Origin: Peptoniphilus pacaensis
GTDB taxonomy: Bacteria; Bacillota; Clostridia; Tissierellales; Peptoniphilaceae
Length of the DNA stretch: 64,000 nucleotides
Reading direction: 5' to 3'
Assembly: GCF_900088125.1 (NCBI RefSeq)
Contig: NZ_FLQT01000003.1
Location: 1,115,071 to 1,179,070 of the forward strand
In this document: positions 24,818 through 33,443 of the stretch, piece by piece
Numbering within the stretch: position 1 is the stretch's first letter
Layout: each line of letters begins with the position of its first letter
Notes under the pieces: model-generated
The model's database searches: none
What the model saw: only the letters and a program-made list of their open reading frames with translations
Told to the model about the DNA's origin: nothing
Program-made: the position numbers and the translations under genes

Positions 24818-25876
24818 TTACGCCTCCAATAACTTTAATGCCACGTCTCTGAGTTCTTCAGCCGTGGGGATCATACCGCCTTGGCGTCCGTAGAATTCAA
24901 CGGGAATTCTTCCGAGGACGGCGAGACGGACGTCTTCCACCATTTGCCCATGGTTCAATTCCACGTCTAAGATGACTTTGCACTTATCGTTGATTTTGTC
25001 GTAGGCCATGTCGGGGAAGGGCCACAGGGTAATGGGGCGAACGTAGCCGACTTTGTATCCTTCGGCTTTTAATAATTCGCCGGCGGATTTACAAATACGG
25101 CTGGTGGTACCGAATGCGGTAAAGACGATGTCGGCATCTTCCACGTCGACGACTTCGGCGCGTTTTTCGTTTTCGGTAATGGCTTTGTATTTTGCTATGA
25201 GTTTTTTATTGTGTGCTTCCAATTCGTCGGGCGAGAGGAAGAGGGAGTTGATGATGTGGGGTTCGCGCTTGCCTTGGGTGCCGGTGGCTGCCCAGTCGGA
25301 GCGGTCGTAGGTTTTTTCTTCGTGTTCTTTAAATTGGATGGGTTCCATCATTTGGCCCAGCATGCCGTCGCCGCACATAATGACGGGGGTGCGGTATTGA
25401 TCGGCCAGGTCGAAGCCCAAGTGGATCAGGTCGACCATTTCTTGGATGGAGGCCGGTGCCAGGGTGAGGGTGCGATAGTCGCCGTTTCCGCCGCCCCGTG
25501 TGGATTGGAAATAGTCCGTTTGCGACGGTTGAATGGAGCCGAGGCCCGGACCGCCGCGCATCATGTTGATGATCATGCAGGGCAGTTCGCAAGCGGCGAT
25601 GTAGCTGATGCCTTCTTGCATAAGGGAAACACCGGGGGAAGAGGAGCTGGTGGCGACGCGGGTGCCGGTGCCGGCAGAGCCGTAGATCATGTTAATTGCA
25701 GCGACTTCCGATTCGGCTTGAAGGAAAGTTCCGCCGATTTTCGGCAGTTCTCTTGCTAAGTACTCGGGAACTTCGGATTGAGGCGTAATGGGGTATCCGA
25801 AATAGGTTTTGCAACCGGCGGCGATCAATGCAGCGCCGACAGCTTCGTTACCTTTGATAAGAATTTTTTCAGACAT
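24818..25876 (-). CDS. 2-oxoacid:ferredoxin oxidoreductase alpha subunit
   Basis: 352 residues. Starts KILIKGNEAVGAALIAAGC, then TYFGYPITPQSEVPEYLA, AESEVAAINMIYGSAGTGTR and SSSPGVSLMQEGISY: the pyrimidine-binding and substrate loops of the alpha subunit. NCBI nomenclature often calls this VorB. It follows the ferredoxin gene by 12 bases and is translated from AAAGGAG. Confidence 0.9.
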   Translation of the reverse strand: MSEKILIKGNEAVGAALIAAGCKTYFGYPITPQSEVPEYLARELPKIGGTFLQAESEVAAINMIYGSAGTGTRVATSSSSPGVSLMQEGISYIAACELPCMIINMMRGGPGLGSIQPSQTDYFQSTRGGGNGDYRTLTLAPASIQEMVDLIHLGFDLADQYRTPVIMCGDGMLGQMMEPIQFKEHEEKTYDRSDWAATGTQGKREPHIINSLFLSPDELEAHNKKLIAKYKAITENEKRAEVVDVEDADIVFTAFGTTSRICKSAGELLKAEGYKVGYVRPITLWPFPDMAYDKINDKCKVILDVELNHGQMVEDVRLAVLGRIPVEFYGRQGGMIPTAEELRDVALKLLEA

Positions 25877-25888
25877 GTGAGACTCCTT

Positions 25889-26110
25889 TCACTCTTCGAT
25901 GCGGTAGACGCTGATGACAGAGTCGGGGCAGATGATGGCGCACGATGCACATGCGATGCAGTCATCCGGATTTTTTGCATAGGCAGGTCTGTAGCCCTTC
26001 GGATTTAATTCATCGGTTTTTAAAGCCAACACGTCCTTGGGACAGACAGAGACGCAAAGGGAGCAACCCTTGCAGTACTCTTGATCGAAAGTGACTTTTC
26101 CTTTTGCCAT
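25889..26110 (-). CDS. 4Fe-4S ferredoxin-type delta subunit
   Basis: 73 residues with two full cluster motifs, CKGCSLCVSVCP and CIACASCAIICP, so it carries two 4Fe-4S clusters. It passes electrons from the oxidoreductase to free ferredoxin. It is the second gene of the operon after the P-loop protein, with GGAGG before the ATG. Confidence 0.92.
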   Translation of the reverse strand: MAKGKVTFDQEYCKGCSLCVSVCPKDVLALKTDELNPKGYRPAYAKNPDDCIACASCAIICPDSVISVYRIEE

Positions 26111-26122
26111 TGGTTTTCCTCC

Positions 26123-26806
26123 TTATAGCATCCATTGATCTCTGAAATACAGATCGATGGGAAGAATATACAGATCGTTCGTCCGCGCCTTGACCTCGTC
26201 GACCAAGTCCCGTTTACAAACCGTGCCCAACAGAGGCAAGCCCGTTTGATCGCTTACCGCTTCCGCCAATTTTAAACCTTCCACCACGTCGTCTGCCGTG
26301 GTGTCCTTTAAAAAGTGGGCGGTGTTAAACAAACCGGTGATTTGCGTTCCGCTGGTGGCCTGAGTGTCTTCCATAAATTTGATGACCTGCTCAGGGGTTT
26401 TGGTTTCGGGGCGATTGGAATTGATGACAAAGATCTGCTCGTAGCCCGTTTCCTCCAAAGTGGGGCGGTAGCGGGCGAGGGCGCGAGCACCGGAAGGATT
26501 GCCGCCGACATCGACGATGATCCGCCCCTTCGAGTGCAAAAGGGCCGCGTCGATGGCCGGATCTAGGGCGGGAATATCCACGGCACGAGCCTTGACGGCG
26601 GTGGAGAGGGTGTGGATCCCCTTTTGATTTAAGAGATCGTCCTTGTCTCTGATGCGGAAATAGGTATTGATAATATCTAAATCCACAATGGTCACCTCTT
26701 CGTTTTCCTCACGAAGCTGAAGGCCCAAGTTAATGGACATTTCCGTCTTACCGCTGCCGAAGTGGCCGGTAATGATGAGAATCCTGTGATGCTTCTTCCA
26801 ATCCAT
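26123..26806 (-). CDS. P-loop nucleotide-binding protein heading the oxidoreductase operon
   Basis: 227 residues from the ATG at 26806 behind AAGGAAG; the longer frame to 26854 lacks a ribosome site. Walker A is ITGHFGSGKTEMSINLG (about residue 11), with VDLDIINTYFRIRD as the switch-like region and GRIIVDVGGNPSGARAL as Walker B. The fold looks like the SIMIBI class (MinD/CooC/HypB-like). It lies 12 bases upstream of the ferredoxin gene. A role in maturation or metal/cluster loading of the enzyme is plausible but only inferred from position. Confidence 0.75.
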   Translation of the reverse strand: MDWKKHHRILIITGHFGSGKTEMSINLGLQLREENEEVTIVDLDIINTYFRIRDKDDLLNQKGIHTLSTAVKARAVDIPALDPAIDAALLHSKGRIIVDVGGNPSGARALARYRPTLEETGYEQIFVINSNRPETKTPEQVIKFMEDTQATSGTQITGLFNTAHFLKDTTADDVVEGLKLAEAVSDQTGLPLLGTVCKRDLVDEVKARTNDLYILPIDLYFRDQWML

Positions 26807-26945
26807 AATTTCTTCCTTTCTTAAAGAATCGCAGCGAAAAAACGTCGACGTCATGGTTAACGTTTTCTGCTAAAGACAATATACCATATTCAAGATAAGA
26901 CTGAAAGGCGTCGCCAAAATTAAGCAAATTACATCTCAATTTGCG

Positions 26946-26976
26946 GTTTTCGGTTTAAGATGTGACGTTTTCGGTT
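26946..26976. promoter_or_regulatory. Two direct GTTTTCGGTT repeats in a divergent intergenic region
   Basis: Identical ten-base words at 26946-26955 and 26967-26976, 21 bases apart, two turns of the helix. They lie 35 bases before the small basic protein gene, in the region that separates it from the oxidoreductase operon. A protein-binding site is possible; no regulator can be named. Confidence 0.4.
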
Positions 26977-27010
26977 ATTTTTATAGTAAGAATAATTTCA
27001 GGAGGGCCTT

Positions 27011-27343
27011 ATGAGAGAAAAAGCAAATGAACGTTATCTTTTGGAAAAAAGCAAAGGCTTTAAAAAATCCATGGAAGTGGAAGAAGCCGTGCGCCGTTTT
27101 CAACGCAGGCAGTCGGAGCAAGTCTTGCCCCTGTTGGGAAAAAAGACCGCAGCCGCAGCCGCCGGCGTCTTTTTGCGCTCCCTTTCCCGTCGCCGCCGGC
27201 CCATGTATTTGGCACGGCGCGTGCAACGGGCCCGCCTGTCTTCACGGCGGCGCTTCTTCACAGGAGCGGATATTTCCCGGGCGGTGCACACCACGAGCTA
27301 CCGTCTGCGTGATCTGAGGCGAGGTGAGAAGCGTGGCCGATAG
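27011..27343 (+). CDS. Small, very basic protein of unknown function
   Basis: 110 residues. The first 35 look helical and charged (YLLEKSKGFKKSMEVEEAV). The rest is rich in arginine (FLRSLSRRRRPMYLARRVQR, LSSRRRF). No family recognised. AGGAGG precedes the ATG and the gene overlaps the start of the Crp/Fnr regulator gene, so it is probably real and coupled to it. The +1 frame through the second half is cysteine-rich; a frameshift cannot be excluded. Nucleic acid binding is a guess from charge only. Confidence 0.55.
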   Translation: MREKANERYLLEKSKGFKKSMEVEEAVRRFQRRQSEQVLPLLGKKTAAAAAGVFLRSLSRRRRPMYLARRVQRARLSSRRRFFTGADISRAVHTTSYRLRDLRRGEKRGR

Positions 27344-27986
27344 GAGCAATCTTTTTCGCGGCGTCGATGAGGAGGCCCTGGATGCTTATTTACAGAAGCT
27401 GGGCGCCCGGGAAGGGGATGTGGCGGCCGGGGAGTATATATTCCGGGAAGAAGACGAGGCGAAGGGGCTTTATATTCTTTTCGAGGGCATGGTGGAAGTG
27501 GAAAAAAACGACGGATCGGGAAAGCGGCAAATGGTGAATCGTTTCGACAAGCCCGACACGGTTTTCGGGGAGGTGTATCTGTTTTTGGAAAACAGGCCCT
27601 ACGACTTTGCCTGCCGCGCCGTGCAAGACAGCCGTCTGCTCTTTGTGCCGAGGGAAGCCTTTGATCCCGCAGGCGGCGCCTTGGCACAGCGCCTGGCGCA
27701 GAATATGCTTCAGGTGCTGGCGAATAAAGCCTATTTTCTCAATCAAAAGATGCTCATCCTCTCGGCGGGAAGCATCCGAAAAAAGATCGCCCGCCACTTC
27801 CTCTTTAAAAATCCCGAAGGCGAGCCGATGATGCTGATGAATCGGGAAGAGCTCGCCGATTATTTGGCCGTGCCCCGGCCCTCTCTGTCTCGCGAGCTGA
27901 TGAAGATGCACCGGGAGGGCTATATCGATCTGAATGGCAGGCAGCTGTCCTTCGATCCGGAAAAATTGGAATCCCTTTTCTATTAA
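27333..27986 (+). CDS. Crp/Fnr family transcriptional regulator
   Basis: About 217 residues from the GTG at 27333; GAGGTGAG lies just before it. The N-terminal cyclic-nucleotide-binding-like domain includes FREEDEAKGLYILFEGMVEV. The C-terminal helix-turn-helix reads NREELADYLAVPRPSLSREL, with the recognition helix near residue 190. There are no FNR-type N-terminal cysteines, so it is not a classical iron-sulfur FNR. It lies 95 bases before hcp, with a palindrome in between, so it probably controls hcp like the HcpR group. Confidence 0.88.
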   Translation: MADRSNLFRGVDEEALDAYLQKLGAREGDVAAGEYIFREEDEAKGLYILFEGMVEVEKNDGSGKRQMVNRFDKPDTVFGEVYLFLENRPYDFACRAVQDSRLLFVPREAFDPAGGALAQRLAQNMLQVLANKAYFLNQKMLILSAGSIRKKIARHFLFKNPEGEPMMLMNREELADYLAVPRPSLSRELMKMHREGYIDLNGRQLSFDPEKLESLFY

Positions 27987-27998
27987 TTTTCAACTGTG

Positions 27999-28014
27999 CG
28001 TAACAAAGGTTACG
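27999..28014. promoter_or_regulatory. Palindromic operator upstream of hcp
   Basis: CGTAAC-AAAG-GTTACG, a perfect 6+4+6 palindrome 66 bases before the hcp start. This half-site and spacing is the shape bound by Crp/Fnr proteins, and the neighbouring regulator gene is of that family. TATATC at about 28033 could be the -10. Confidence 0.65.
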
Positions 28015-28080
28015 TACATTTTTTTTGCTCTCGTATATCCTTGAACTAAGTCAGAACAAGAATATAGAAGGAGGCAACAG

Positions 28081-29700
28081 ATGTTTTGTTATCAATGTCA
28101 GGAAACCGCCGGCAACAAGGGCTGCACGATCAAAGGGGTTTGCGGAAAGACCAAGGACGTGGCGGATCTGCAAGATTTACTGATCTACACGACCAAGGGC
28201 CTGGCCCAAGTGGCCAATCGCAAGGGAGATTTAGGCGATAAAAAAATCGCCGTACAAGACCGCATCGCGGATAATCTCTTCACCACCATTACCAATGCGA
28301 ACTTCAATGCGAAAACGGTGGAGGATTACATCGTAAAGACCTTGGACATGAAAAAGGAATTGGCAGAGGGCATGAATGATCTGCCCGCCGAAGCCGCCTT
28401 CGACGTGCGTGAAGGGCTTACGGAAGCGGCAAAGGCCGATGCTATCGGCGTCCTCGCCACGAAGGACGAGGACATTCGCTCCCTGAGAGAGCTCATTACC
28501 TACGGCTTAAAGGGCACCGCCGCCTACACGCGCCACGCCAATGTGTTGGGCTTTAGAGACGACGAGGTCCACGCCTTTATTGCCGAAGCTTTGGAAAAGA
28601 TCACCGACGACAGTTTGTCTGTGGACGAGCTCGTGGCCCTCACTTTAAAGACCGGGGAGCACGGCGTCAAGGCCATGGCCCTTTTAGATGAAGCCAACAC
28701 GACGAAATTCGGCCATCCGGAAATGACGGAAGTGTCCCTCGAGCCGCGAAACAATCCCGGGATTTTAATTTCCGGCCACGACCTGAAGGACATGGAAGAG
28801 CTCCTCGAGCAAACAGCCGGCACCGGCGTGGACGTCTACACCCACTCGGAAATGCTTCCCGCCAATTACTATCCCGCATTTAAGAAATACGATCACTTCG
28901 TGGGCAATTACGGCGGCAGCTGGTGGCATCAAAAAGAAGAATTCGCCTCTTTCAACGGCCCCATCCTGATGACCACCAATTGCATCGTGCCCCCGAAAGA
29001 TGACAGCTATCTGGACCGCCTCTACACCACCGGCGTGGCAAGCTATCCGGGCGCGAAATTCATCGAAGAAGACGAAAGGGGCCACAAAGATTTTTCCGCC
29101 CTTATCGAACAGGCCAAGGGCTGCGAGGCGCCGGAAAAAATCGAAGAAGGCACCCTCGTCGGCGGCTTCGCCCACAATCAAGTCTTTGCTCTGGCGGATA
29201 AGGTCGTGGATGCGGTGAAGAGCGGCGCCATTAAAAAATTCGTGGTCATGGGCGGCTGCGACGGACGGCAAAGTGACCGCAATTATTACGAAGAATTTGC
29301 CAAAGCCCTGCCCGACGACACGGTGATTTTAACGGCGGGTTGTGCCAAGTATCGCTACAACAAACTGCACATGGGCGACATCGGCGGCATTCCCCGGGTC
29401 TTGGACGCCGGCCAATGCAACGACTCCTACTCCCTAGCCGTCATCGCCATGAAGCTGCAGGAAATTTTCGGCTTAAACGATATCAACGAGCTGCCCATCG
29501 TCTACAACATCGCCTGGTACGAACAAAAGGCCGTCATCGTCCTCTTGGCCCTTCTGTCCCTGGGCGTGAAAAATATTCACCTGGGCCCCACCCTTCCCGC
29601 CTTCTTAAGCGACAATGTGGTAAAGGTGCTGGTGGAAAACTTCAACATCGCTCCCAACGGCACCGTGGAAGAAGACATTCAAAACTTAATTTTGGCATAA
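28081..29700 (+). CDS. hcp: Hybrid cluster protein (hydroxylamine reductase)
   Basis: 539 residues. The N-terminal cysteine set C3, C6, C15 and C21 ([21 protein letters not shown]) binds the cubane cluster. The C-terminal half holds the hybrid-cluster ligands in [33 protein letters not shown] and [10 protein letters not shown]. It handles hydroxylamine or nitric oxide in the cytoplasm and is typical of nitrosative stress defence in anaerobes. GAAGGAGG precedes the ATG. Confidence 0.95.
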   Translation: MFCYQCQETAGNKGCTIKGVCGKTKDVADLQDLLIYTTKGLAQVANRKGDLGDKKIAVQDRIADNLFTTITNANFNAKTVEDYIVKTLDMKKELAEGMNDLPAEAAFDVREGLTEAAKADAIGVLATKDEDIRSLRELITYGLKGTAAYTRHANVLGFRDDEVHAFIAEALEKITDDSLSVDELVALTLKTGEHGVKAMALLDEANTTKFGHPEMTEVSLEPRNNPGILISGHDLKDMEELLEQTAGTGVDVYTHSEMLPANYYPAFKKYDHFVGNYGGSWWHQKEEFASFNGPILMTTNCIVPPKDDSYLDRLYTTGVASYPGAKFIEEDERGHKDFSALIEQAKGCEAPEKIEEGTLVGGFAHNQVFALADKVVDAVKSGAIKKFVVMGGCDGRQSDRNYYEEFAKALPDDTVILTAGCAKYRYNKLHMGDIGGIPRVLDAGQCNDSYSLAVIAMKLQEIFGLNDINELPIVYNIAWYEQKAVIVLLALLSLGVKNIHLGPTLPAFLSDNVVKVLVENFNIAPNGTVEEDIQNLILA

Positions 29701-29702
29701 AA

Positions 29703-29727
29703 AAGGCGCGGGAGACCGCGTCTTTTG
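29703..29727 (+). terminator. Weak terminator after hcp
   Basis: GGCGCGG-GAGA-CCGCGTC hairpin with G:T pairs, followed by TTTTG. Confidence 0.6.
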
Positions 29728-29730
29728 TCG

Positions 29731-29757
29731 TTGATTTTAAAATGGGGGGGGTATAAT
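29731..29757 (+). promoter_or_regulatory. Promoter with a run of eight G in the spacer
   Basis: TTGATT at 29731-29736 and TATAAT at 29752-29757, spacer 15 bases, the last eight of which are G (29744-29751). Slippage in the G run would alter the spacer length and so promoter strength. It drives the stalk-domain protein gene. Confidence 0.6.
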
Positions 29758-29792
29758 AATCCTGTAAACGATTTTTAGAAAGGAGATTGAAA

Positions 29793-30611
29793 TTGAAGAA
29801 ACTCTTACTTATTTTGCTCGCCCTGTGCTTTATTCCCACCTTGGCCTTTGCCAACGCTCCGGATGACGACGACGAATACCCCATCGACGTCTACATTAAG
29901 GGCGTGCAAGCCTCCATGTTCGACGGCTTTACCGGCGTGGAAGTGAAGAACGACCGCATCAGCCTGCCTGTGCGCGTGGTCACCGAAGGCCTGGGCGGCA
30001 AAGTGGACTGGAACGCAGAGAAGCGCCAAGTCACTTTGACGAAAGGCGACAAGAATGTGGTCATGACCATCGGCAAGAAAGCCTACACGGTCAACGGCGC
30101 GAAAAAGGCCATGGACACCGTGCCCCGTATTTCCAAAGACCGCACCTATCTTCCCATGCGCTTCGTTTCGGAAGCCCTGGGCGTGAAGGTTCAATGGGAC
30201 GAAAAAAATCGGGTAGCCCTTTTCGGCGACATGGAAATCGGCAAAGAAGCGAAAGGCGAAAAAGTTCAGGTCTATAAAAACGTCACCGTCACCATTCCCG
30301 AAGACAAGAAAGACATGTTCCTGTATAAAGAAGAAAAAATGGATAGCGGCTTTTTGAGAAAGAGCCTGTACGAAAAGAAAAACCACGCCGCCGACGAAGC
30401 CATTGGCTGGTTGGGCTGCTTCGACATCGCCGACAAACCGGAAGGCGACATTCCCTCTTACGTCGTGGGGCGGATCGGAAACAAGTACCTGATCTTTATC
30501 TGCGCCTCCGACGTGCAAACCAGTTTGGAAAACAAGGAATTACAAAAGGCCTACAATGACGCGCGGAAAGAATTGCCGGAAATTCTGTCCACGGTTCAAA
30601 TTACGAAATAA
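29793..30611 (+). CDS. Exported stalk-domain (copper amine oxidase N-terminal-like) protein
   Basis: 272 residues from a TTG at 29793, seven bases after AAAGGAG. A signal peptide (1-20, ending AFAN) is followed by the stalk domain, about residues 28-145: VKNDRISLPVRVVTEGLGGKVDWN and DRTYLPMRFVSEALGVKVQWD are its two characteristic repeats. The C-terminal part (KKDMFLYKEEK, ADEAIGWLGCFDI) is not assigned. The protein is secreted or surface-held; function is unknown. A second stalk-domain protein is encoded at 53115. Confidence 0.82.
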   Translation: MKKLLLILLALCFIPTLAFANAPDDDDEYPIDVYIKGVQASMFDGFTGVEVKNDRISLPVRVVTEGLGGKVDWNAEKRQVTLTKGDKNVVMTIGKKAYTVNGAKKAMDTVPRISKDRTYLPMRFVSEALGVKVQWDEKNRVALFGDMEIGKEAKGEKVQVYKNVTVTIPEDKKDMFLYKEEKMDSGFLRKSLYEKKNHAADEAIGWLGCFDIADKPEGDIPSYVVGRIGNKYLIFICASDVQTSLENKELQKAYNDARKELPEILSTVQITK

Positions 30612-30620
30612 GCCCATTAG

Positions 30621-30655
30621 AAAAGACGACGTCTGTTGTGACGCCGTCTTTTTTC
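30621..30655. terminator. Bidirectional terminator between convergent genes
   Basis: AAAAGACGACGTC and GACGCCGTCTTTT arms, with A and T runs on both sides. Confidence 0.85.
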
Positions 30656-30669
30656 GTGGAGATAAGGTT

Positions 30670-31617
30670 TTATGCCGCGGCTTTTTTCTGTTCACGCCGG
30701 TGTTGCTCCGAAAGGATCAGGCCGGAAGCGACGGCGATGAGAAGGATGCCGACGATTTCGTTTTTGTAAATGGTGTCGCCGAGAAAGAGGGCGGCCATGA
30801 TGGGGGAGAGGACGGGCTTGACGAAAAAGACCAGGGAGGACACGGCTACGGGATTGGTTTCCACAGCGAAGAGGTGGCTGGCGAAGCCCAGCCCCGTGAC
30901 GAAGACGGAGATGTAGAGCAGGATCAGAATGTTGTCCGCCTGAATCCCATGAAGAATGGGGATGTTGGCAAAGACGTCGAGGCCGGCGGCTTTTAAGGCG
31001 CCTGAGACGGGGGCCGTGCGGGAAATTAAGATCAGGACGAATAGTTCCGCCACGCCGAAGAGGAAGGAGCGGGAGGTAATGGTGGCCGCCTTAAAGGGGG
31101 CGTCTTTGTAGAGGATTTTTCCCACCAGGGCGTAGAAGGAAAAGGACAGGGCGGAGATCAGGACGATGACGACGCCGGGAAGGGAGCCCTGAAAGTGCAG
31201 GGGGTTGATGAGGACGATAAAGCCCACGAAGGCCAGGCACACGGCGAAAAGCATGGGCCGATTCATTTTTTCTTCCGTAAAGAAGTGGGCCAGAAGCATG
31301 GAGAAAAAGGTGTTGGCGCAAAAGAGCACCCCGGCCACGTGGGCGTCCAGGAAGGAGACGGACAAGGTGTAGAAGGTCATGGAGACGACGATGCACAGAA
31401 AGCCCGTGAAGGCGAAGTGGAGATAGTCCTTCTTCGCCAAGGTATATGTAAGTTTGGACAGCTCCCGCCGACTGATGGGATAGAGCAAAAGCCCCGCCAC
31501 GAGGAAGCGGATAAAGTTCAGTTGAACGGGATTAAATGCGCCGCCGGTAAATTTAATGGCGACTTCCATGGACGAAAACAGAAATGCAGCTGCGAAGACG
31601 TATAAGTAATTCATCAT
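30670..31617 (-). CDS. EamA/DMT family transporter
   Basis: 315 residues with ten predicted membrane helices arranged as two EamA halves. The first half includes EVAIKFTGGAFNPVQLNFIRFL and the second half ends FFVKPVLSPIMAALFLGDTIYKNE, a typical EamA ending. Such proteins export metabolites or amino acids, but the substrate is unknown. GGGAGGTGAC precedes the ATG on the minus strand. A TAGAAT lies further upstream; beyond it is a G6-C-G8 tract at 31659-31673. Confidence 0.85.
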   Translation of the reverse strand: MMNYLYVFAAAFLFSSMEVAIKFTGGAFNPVQLNFIRFLVAGLLLYPISRRELSKLTYTLAKKDYLHFAFTGFLCIVVSMTFYTLSVSFLDAHVAGVLFCANTFFSMLLAHFFTEEKMNRPMLFAVCLAFVGFIVLINPLHFQGSLPGVVIVLISALSFSFYALVGKILYKDAPFKAATITSRSFLFGVAELFVLILISRTAPVSGALKAAGLDVFANIPILHGIQADNILILLYISVFVTGLGFASHLFAVETNPVAVSSLVFFVKPVLSPIMAALFLGDTIYKNEIVGILLIAVASGLILSEQHRREQKKAAA

Positions 31618-31710
31618 GTCACCTCCCGTTTATTCTATCAAAAAATGAATGGAGCGGCGGGGGGCGGGGGGGGAAAATTTCAATGGAGCGATGAAAATTT
31701 TTGTGAAAGA

Positions 31711-32244
31711 TTAAAAATCACAGGCGTTTTCGGCGAGGGCCTTTTCCACCGCCGCCGAAAGGGCGTGGTAAACCGCGTCCTCCGATTGAGAGGCGTCGAC
31801 GGTGGCGTCGCAAGTAATGCGGAAATGCTCCCGCGTGAAGCGGCCCTCGTCCTTTCGCTTCAGGAGGCGGGCATGGCGAGTGGACTCGTCTAAGCGCAGG
31901 CCGATGACGAAGGCGCCCATGGCTTTTAATTCCCGCGCCCCCTTGTCGTCCAGGATCACCAGGGCGTGGCGGTCCTTGCTTCGAATGACGGAAAGCAGAT
32001 CCGCCTTGGGAATGCCGTAGCGGGCGCCGTGAATGGAGGTGGGGGCCAGGAGATCGCCTTTTTTCAATTTCTCGTCGTAGGTATCATCGTCGAGGAAATA
32101 ATAGTCCTTCCCGTGGACTTCGCCCATGCGAGGGGCGCGGGTGGTAGCGGTAATGATTTTTTCAAACTGTTTTTCCCGAGCTAAGTGAGCGGCCTGAGTG
32201 GTTTTTCCCGATCCGGAAGGACCTTGGAGGACGAAGAGCATCAT
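31711..32244 (-). CDS. Guanylate-kinase-like P-loop protein
   Basis: 177 residues. Walker A QGPSGSGKTTQAAHLA at the N-terminus, then TTRAPRMGEVHGKDYYFLDD and the substrate-region motif HGARYGIPKADLL are guanylate kinase features. Several active-site positions may differ from housekeeping Gmk, which is expected elsewhere in the genome, so a divergent or specialised kinase is possible. Start at 32244 or the adjacent ATG at 32241 is equally plausible. It is a single gene between convergent EamA and divergent gap. Confidence 0.75.
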   Translation of the reverse strand: MMLFVLQGPSGSGKTTQAAHLAREKQFEKIITATTRAPRMGEVHGKDYYFLDDDTYDEKLKKGDLLAPTSIHGARYGIPKADLLSVIRSKDRHALVILDDKGARELKAMGAFVIGLRLDESTRHARLLKRKDEGRFTREHFRITCDATVDASQSEDAVYHALSAAVEKALAENACDF

Positions 32245-32389
32245 TTTTCCTTTCTTTTTCTATTGCTTATCGCATTGAGAGGCAGTTTCTGATATGATAA
32301 AGCAGATGGATTTTTATGGTGACGGCGGTAAGAAATTTCTCCGCCGGGTATCATTTAAACAGATTACATTGGACTACAAGGAGGATACA

Positions 32390-33400
32390 ATGACTATTCG
32401 TGTAGGCGTTAACGGGTTTGGCCGCATCGGCCGCGACGTAATTCGCGGCATTTGCTTGAGAGGCGACTTGCCCTTTGAGTTGGTGCAATTAAATGCCAGC
32501 GGTGACTGGGAGCTCATGGCTCACCTGTTCCGCCACGACACCATTTATCGCGCTTATCCCGGAACCGTGAAGGTCACGGACAAGGGCTTTAATATTGACG
32601 GCAAGGACATCGTTATTTCCGACGAACGGGATCCCGAAAACATTCCCTGGGAAGAAAACAAGGTGGACATCGTCATCGACACCACCGGTGCTTTTAAGGA
32701 CCGCGACGGCGCGGAAAAACACTTTAAGGCCGGTGCAAAGAAGGTCATCGTTTCGGCGCCGACCAAGGGCGAAGACATTACCATCGTCATGGGTGTCAAC
32801 GACGATCTTTACGACAACGACAAACACCACTTCCTGTCCAACGCATCCTGCACCACGAACTGCATGGCGCCGGTGACAAAGATTATACTCGATACCTTCG
32901 GCATTGAAAAGGGCATGATGACCACGGTTCACGCCTATACCAATGACCAAAAGATTCACGACACGAAGCACAAAAAAGACTGGCGCAGAGCCCGTGCAGC
33001 GGCGGAAAACATCATTCCCACATCTACCGGCGCCGCCAAGGCCGTGGCCCAAGTCTTGCCGGAACTGGCAGGCAAGCTGGACGGCCATGCTCTTCGCGTG
33101 CCCGTACCCACGGGTTCCATTACGGATATGGTTTTCGAACTGAAAAAACCCGCCACCGTGGAAGAAATTAACGCCGCCGTGAAAAAAGCCGCCGAAGGTC
33201 CCATGAAGGGCGTTTTGGAATACACGGAAGAGCCCATCGTCTCCTCCGACATTATCGCCAACGATCACGCGTCGATTTTCGATGCTTCCCTGACCTTGGC
33301 GCACGGCAATTTCGTGAAGCTGTTTGCATGGTACGACAATGAATGGGGTTATAGCCAAAGAGTCATCGACCTGGCAAAATTAGTTGCAGAGAAGATGTAA
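32390..33400 (+). CDS. gap: Glyceraldehyde-3-phosphate dehydrogenase
   Basis: 336 residues from the ATG at 32390 behind AAGGAGG. The NAD-binding start is VGVNGFGRIGRDVIR, the catalytic cysteine is in SNASCTTNCMAP (about residue 153), the phosphate-binding part is in TSTGAAKAV and the end reads WYDNEWGYSQRVIDLAKL. It converts glyceraldehyde-3-phosphate to 1,3-bisphosphoglycerate. First gene of the lower-glycolysis cluster. The longer frame to 32294 has no ribosome site. Confidence 0.97.
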   Translation: MTIRVGVNGFGRIGRDVIRGICLRGDLPFELVQLNASGDWELMAHLFRHDTIYRAYPGTVKVTDKGFNIDGKDIVISDERDPENIPWEENKVDIVIDTTGAFKDRDGAEKHFKAGAKKVIVSAPTKGEDITIVMGVNDDLYDNDKHHFLSNASCTTNCMAPVTKIILDTFGIEKGMMTTVHAYTNDQKIHDTKHKKDWRRARAAAENIIPTSTGAAKAVAQVLPELAGKLDGHALRVPVPTGSITDMVFELKKPATVEEINAAVKKAAEGPMKGVLEYTEEPIVSSDIIANDHASIFDASLTLAHGNFVKLFAWYDNEWGYSQRVIDLAKLVAEKM

Positions 33401-33406
33401 TAGAAG

Positions 33407-33434
33407 TCGAGCTCTTTAGGGGCTCGATTTTTTT
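33407..33434 (+). terminator. Terminator-like hairpin between gap and pgk
   Basis: TCGAGC and GCTCGA arms around TCTTTAGGG, followed by seven T, and immediately by GGAGGA, the pgk ribosome site. It probably lowers pgk-to-eno expression relative to gap rather than stopping transcription fully. Confidence 0.75.
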
Positions 33435-33443
33435 GGAGGAATT

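Noticed and set aside
27027-27317. Cysteine-rich frame (96 codons) inside the small basic gene
   Set aside because: No ribosome site of its own and no recognisable ferredoxin or zinc spacing; mentioned only as an alternative if a frameshift exists.
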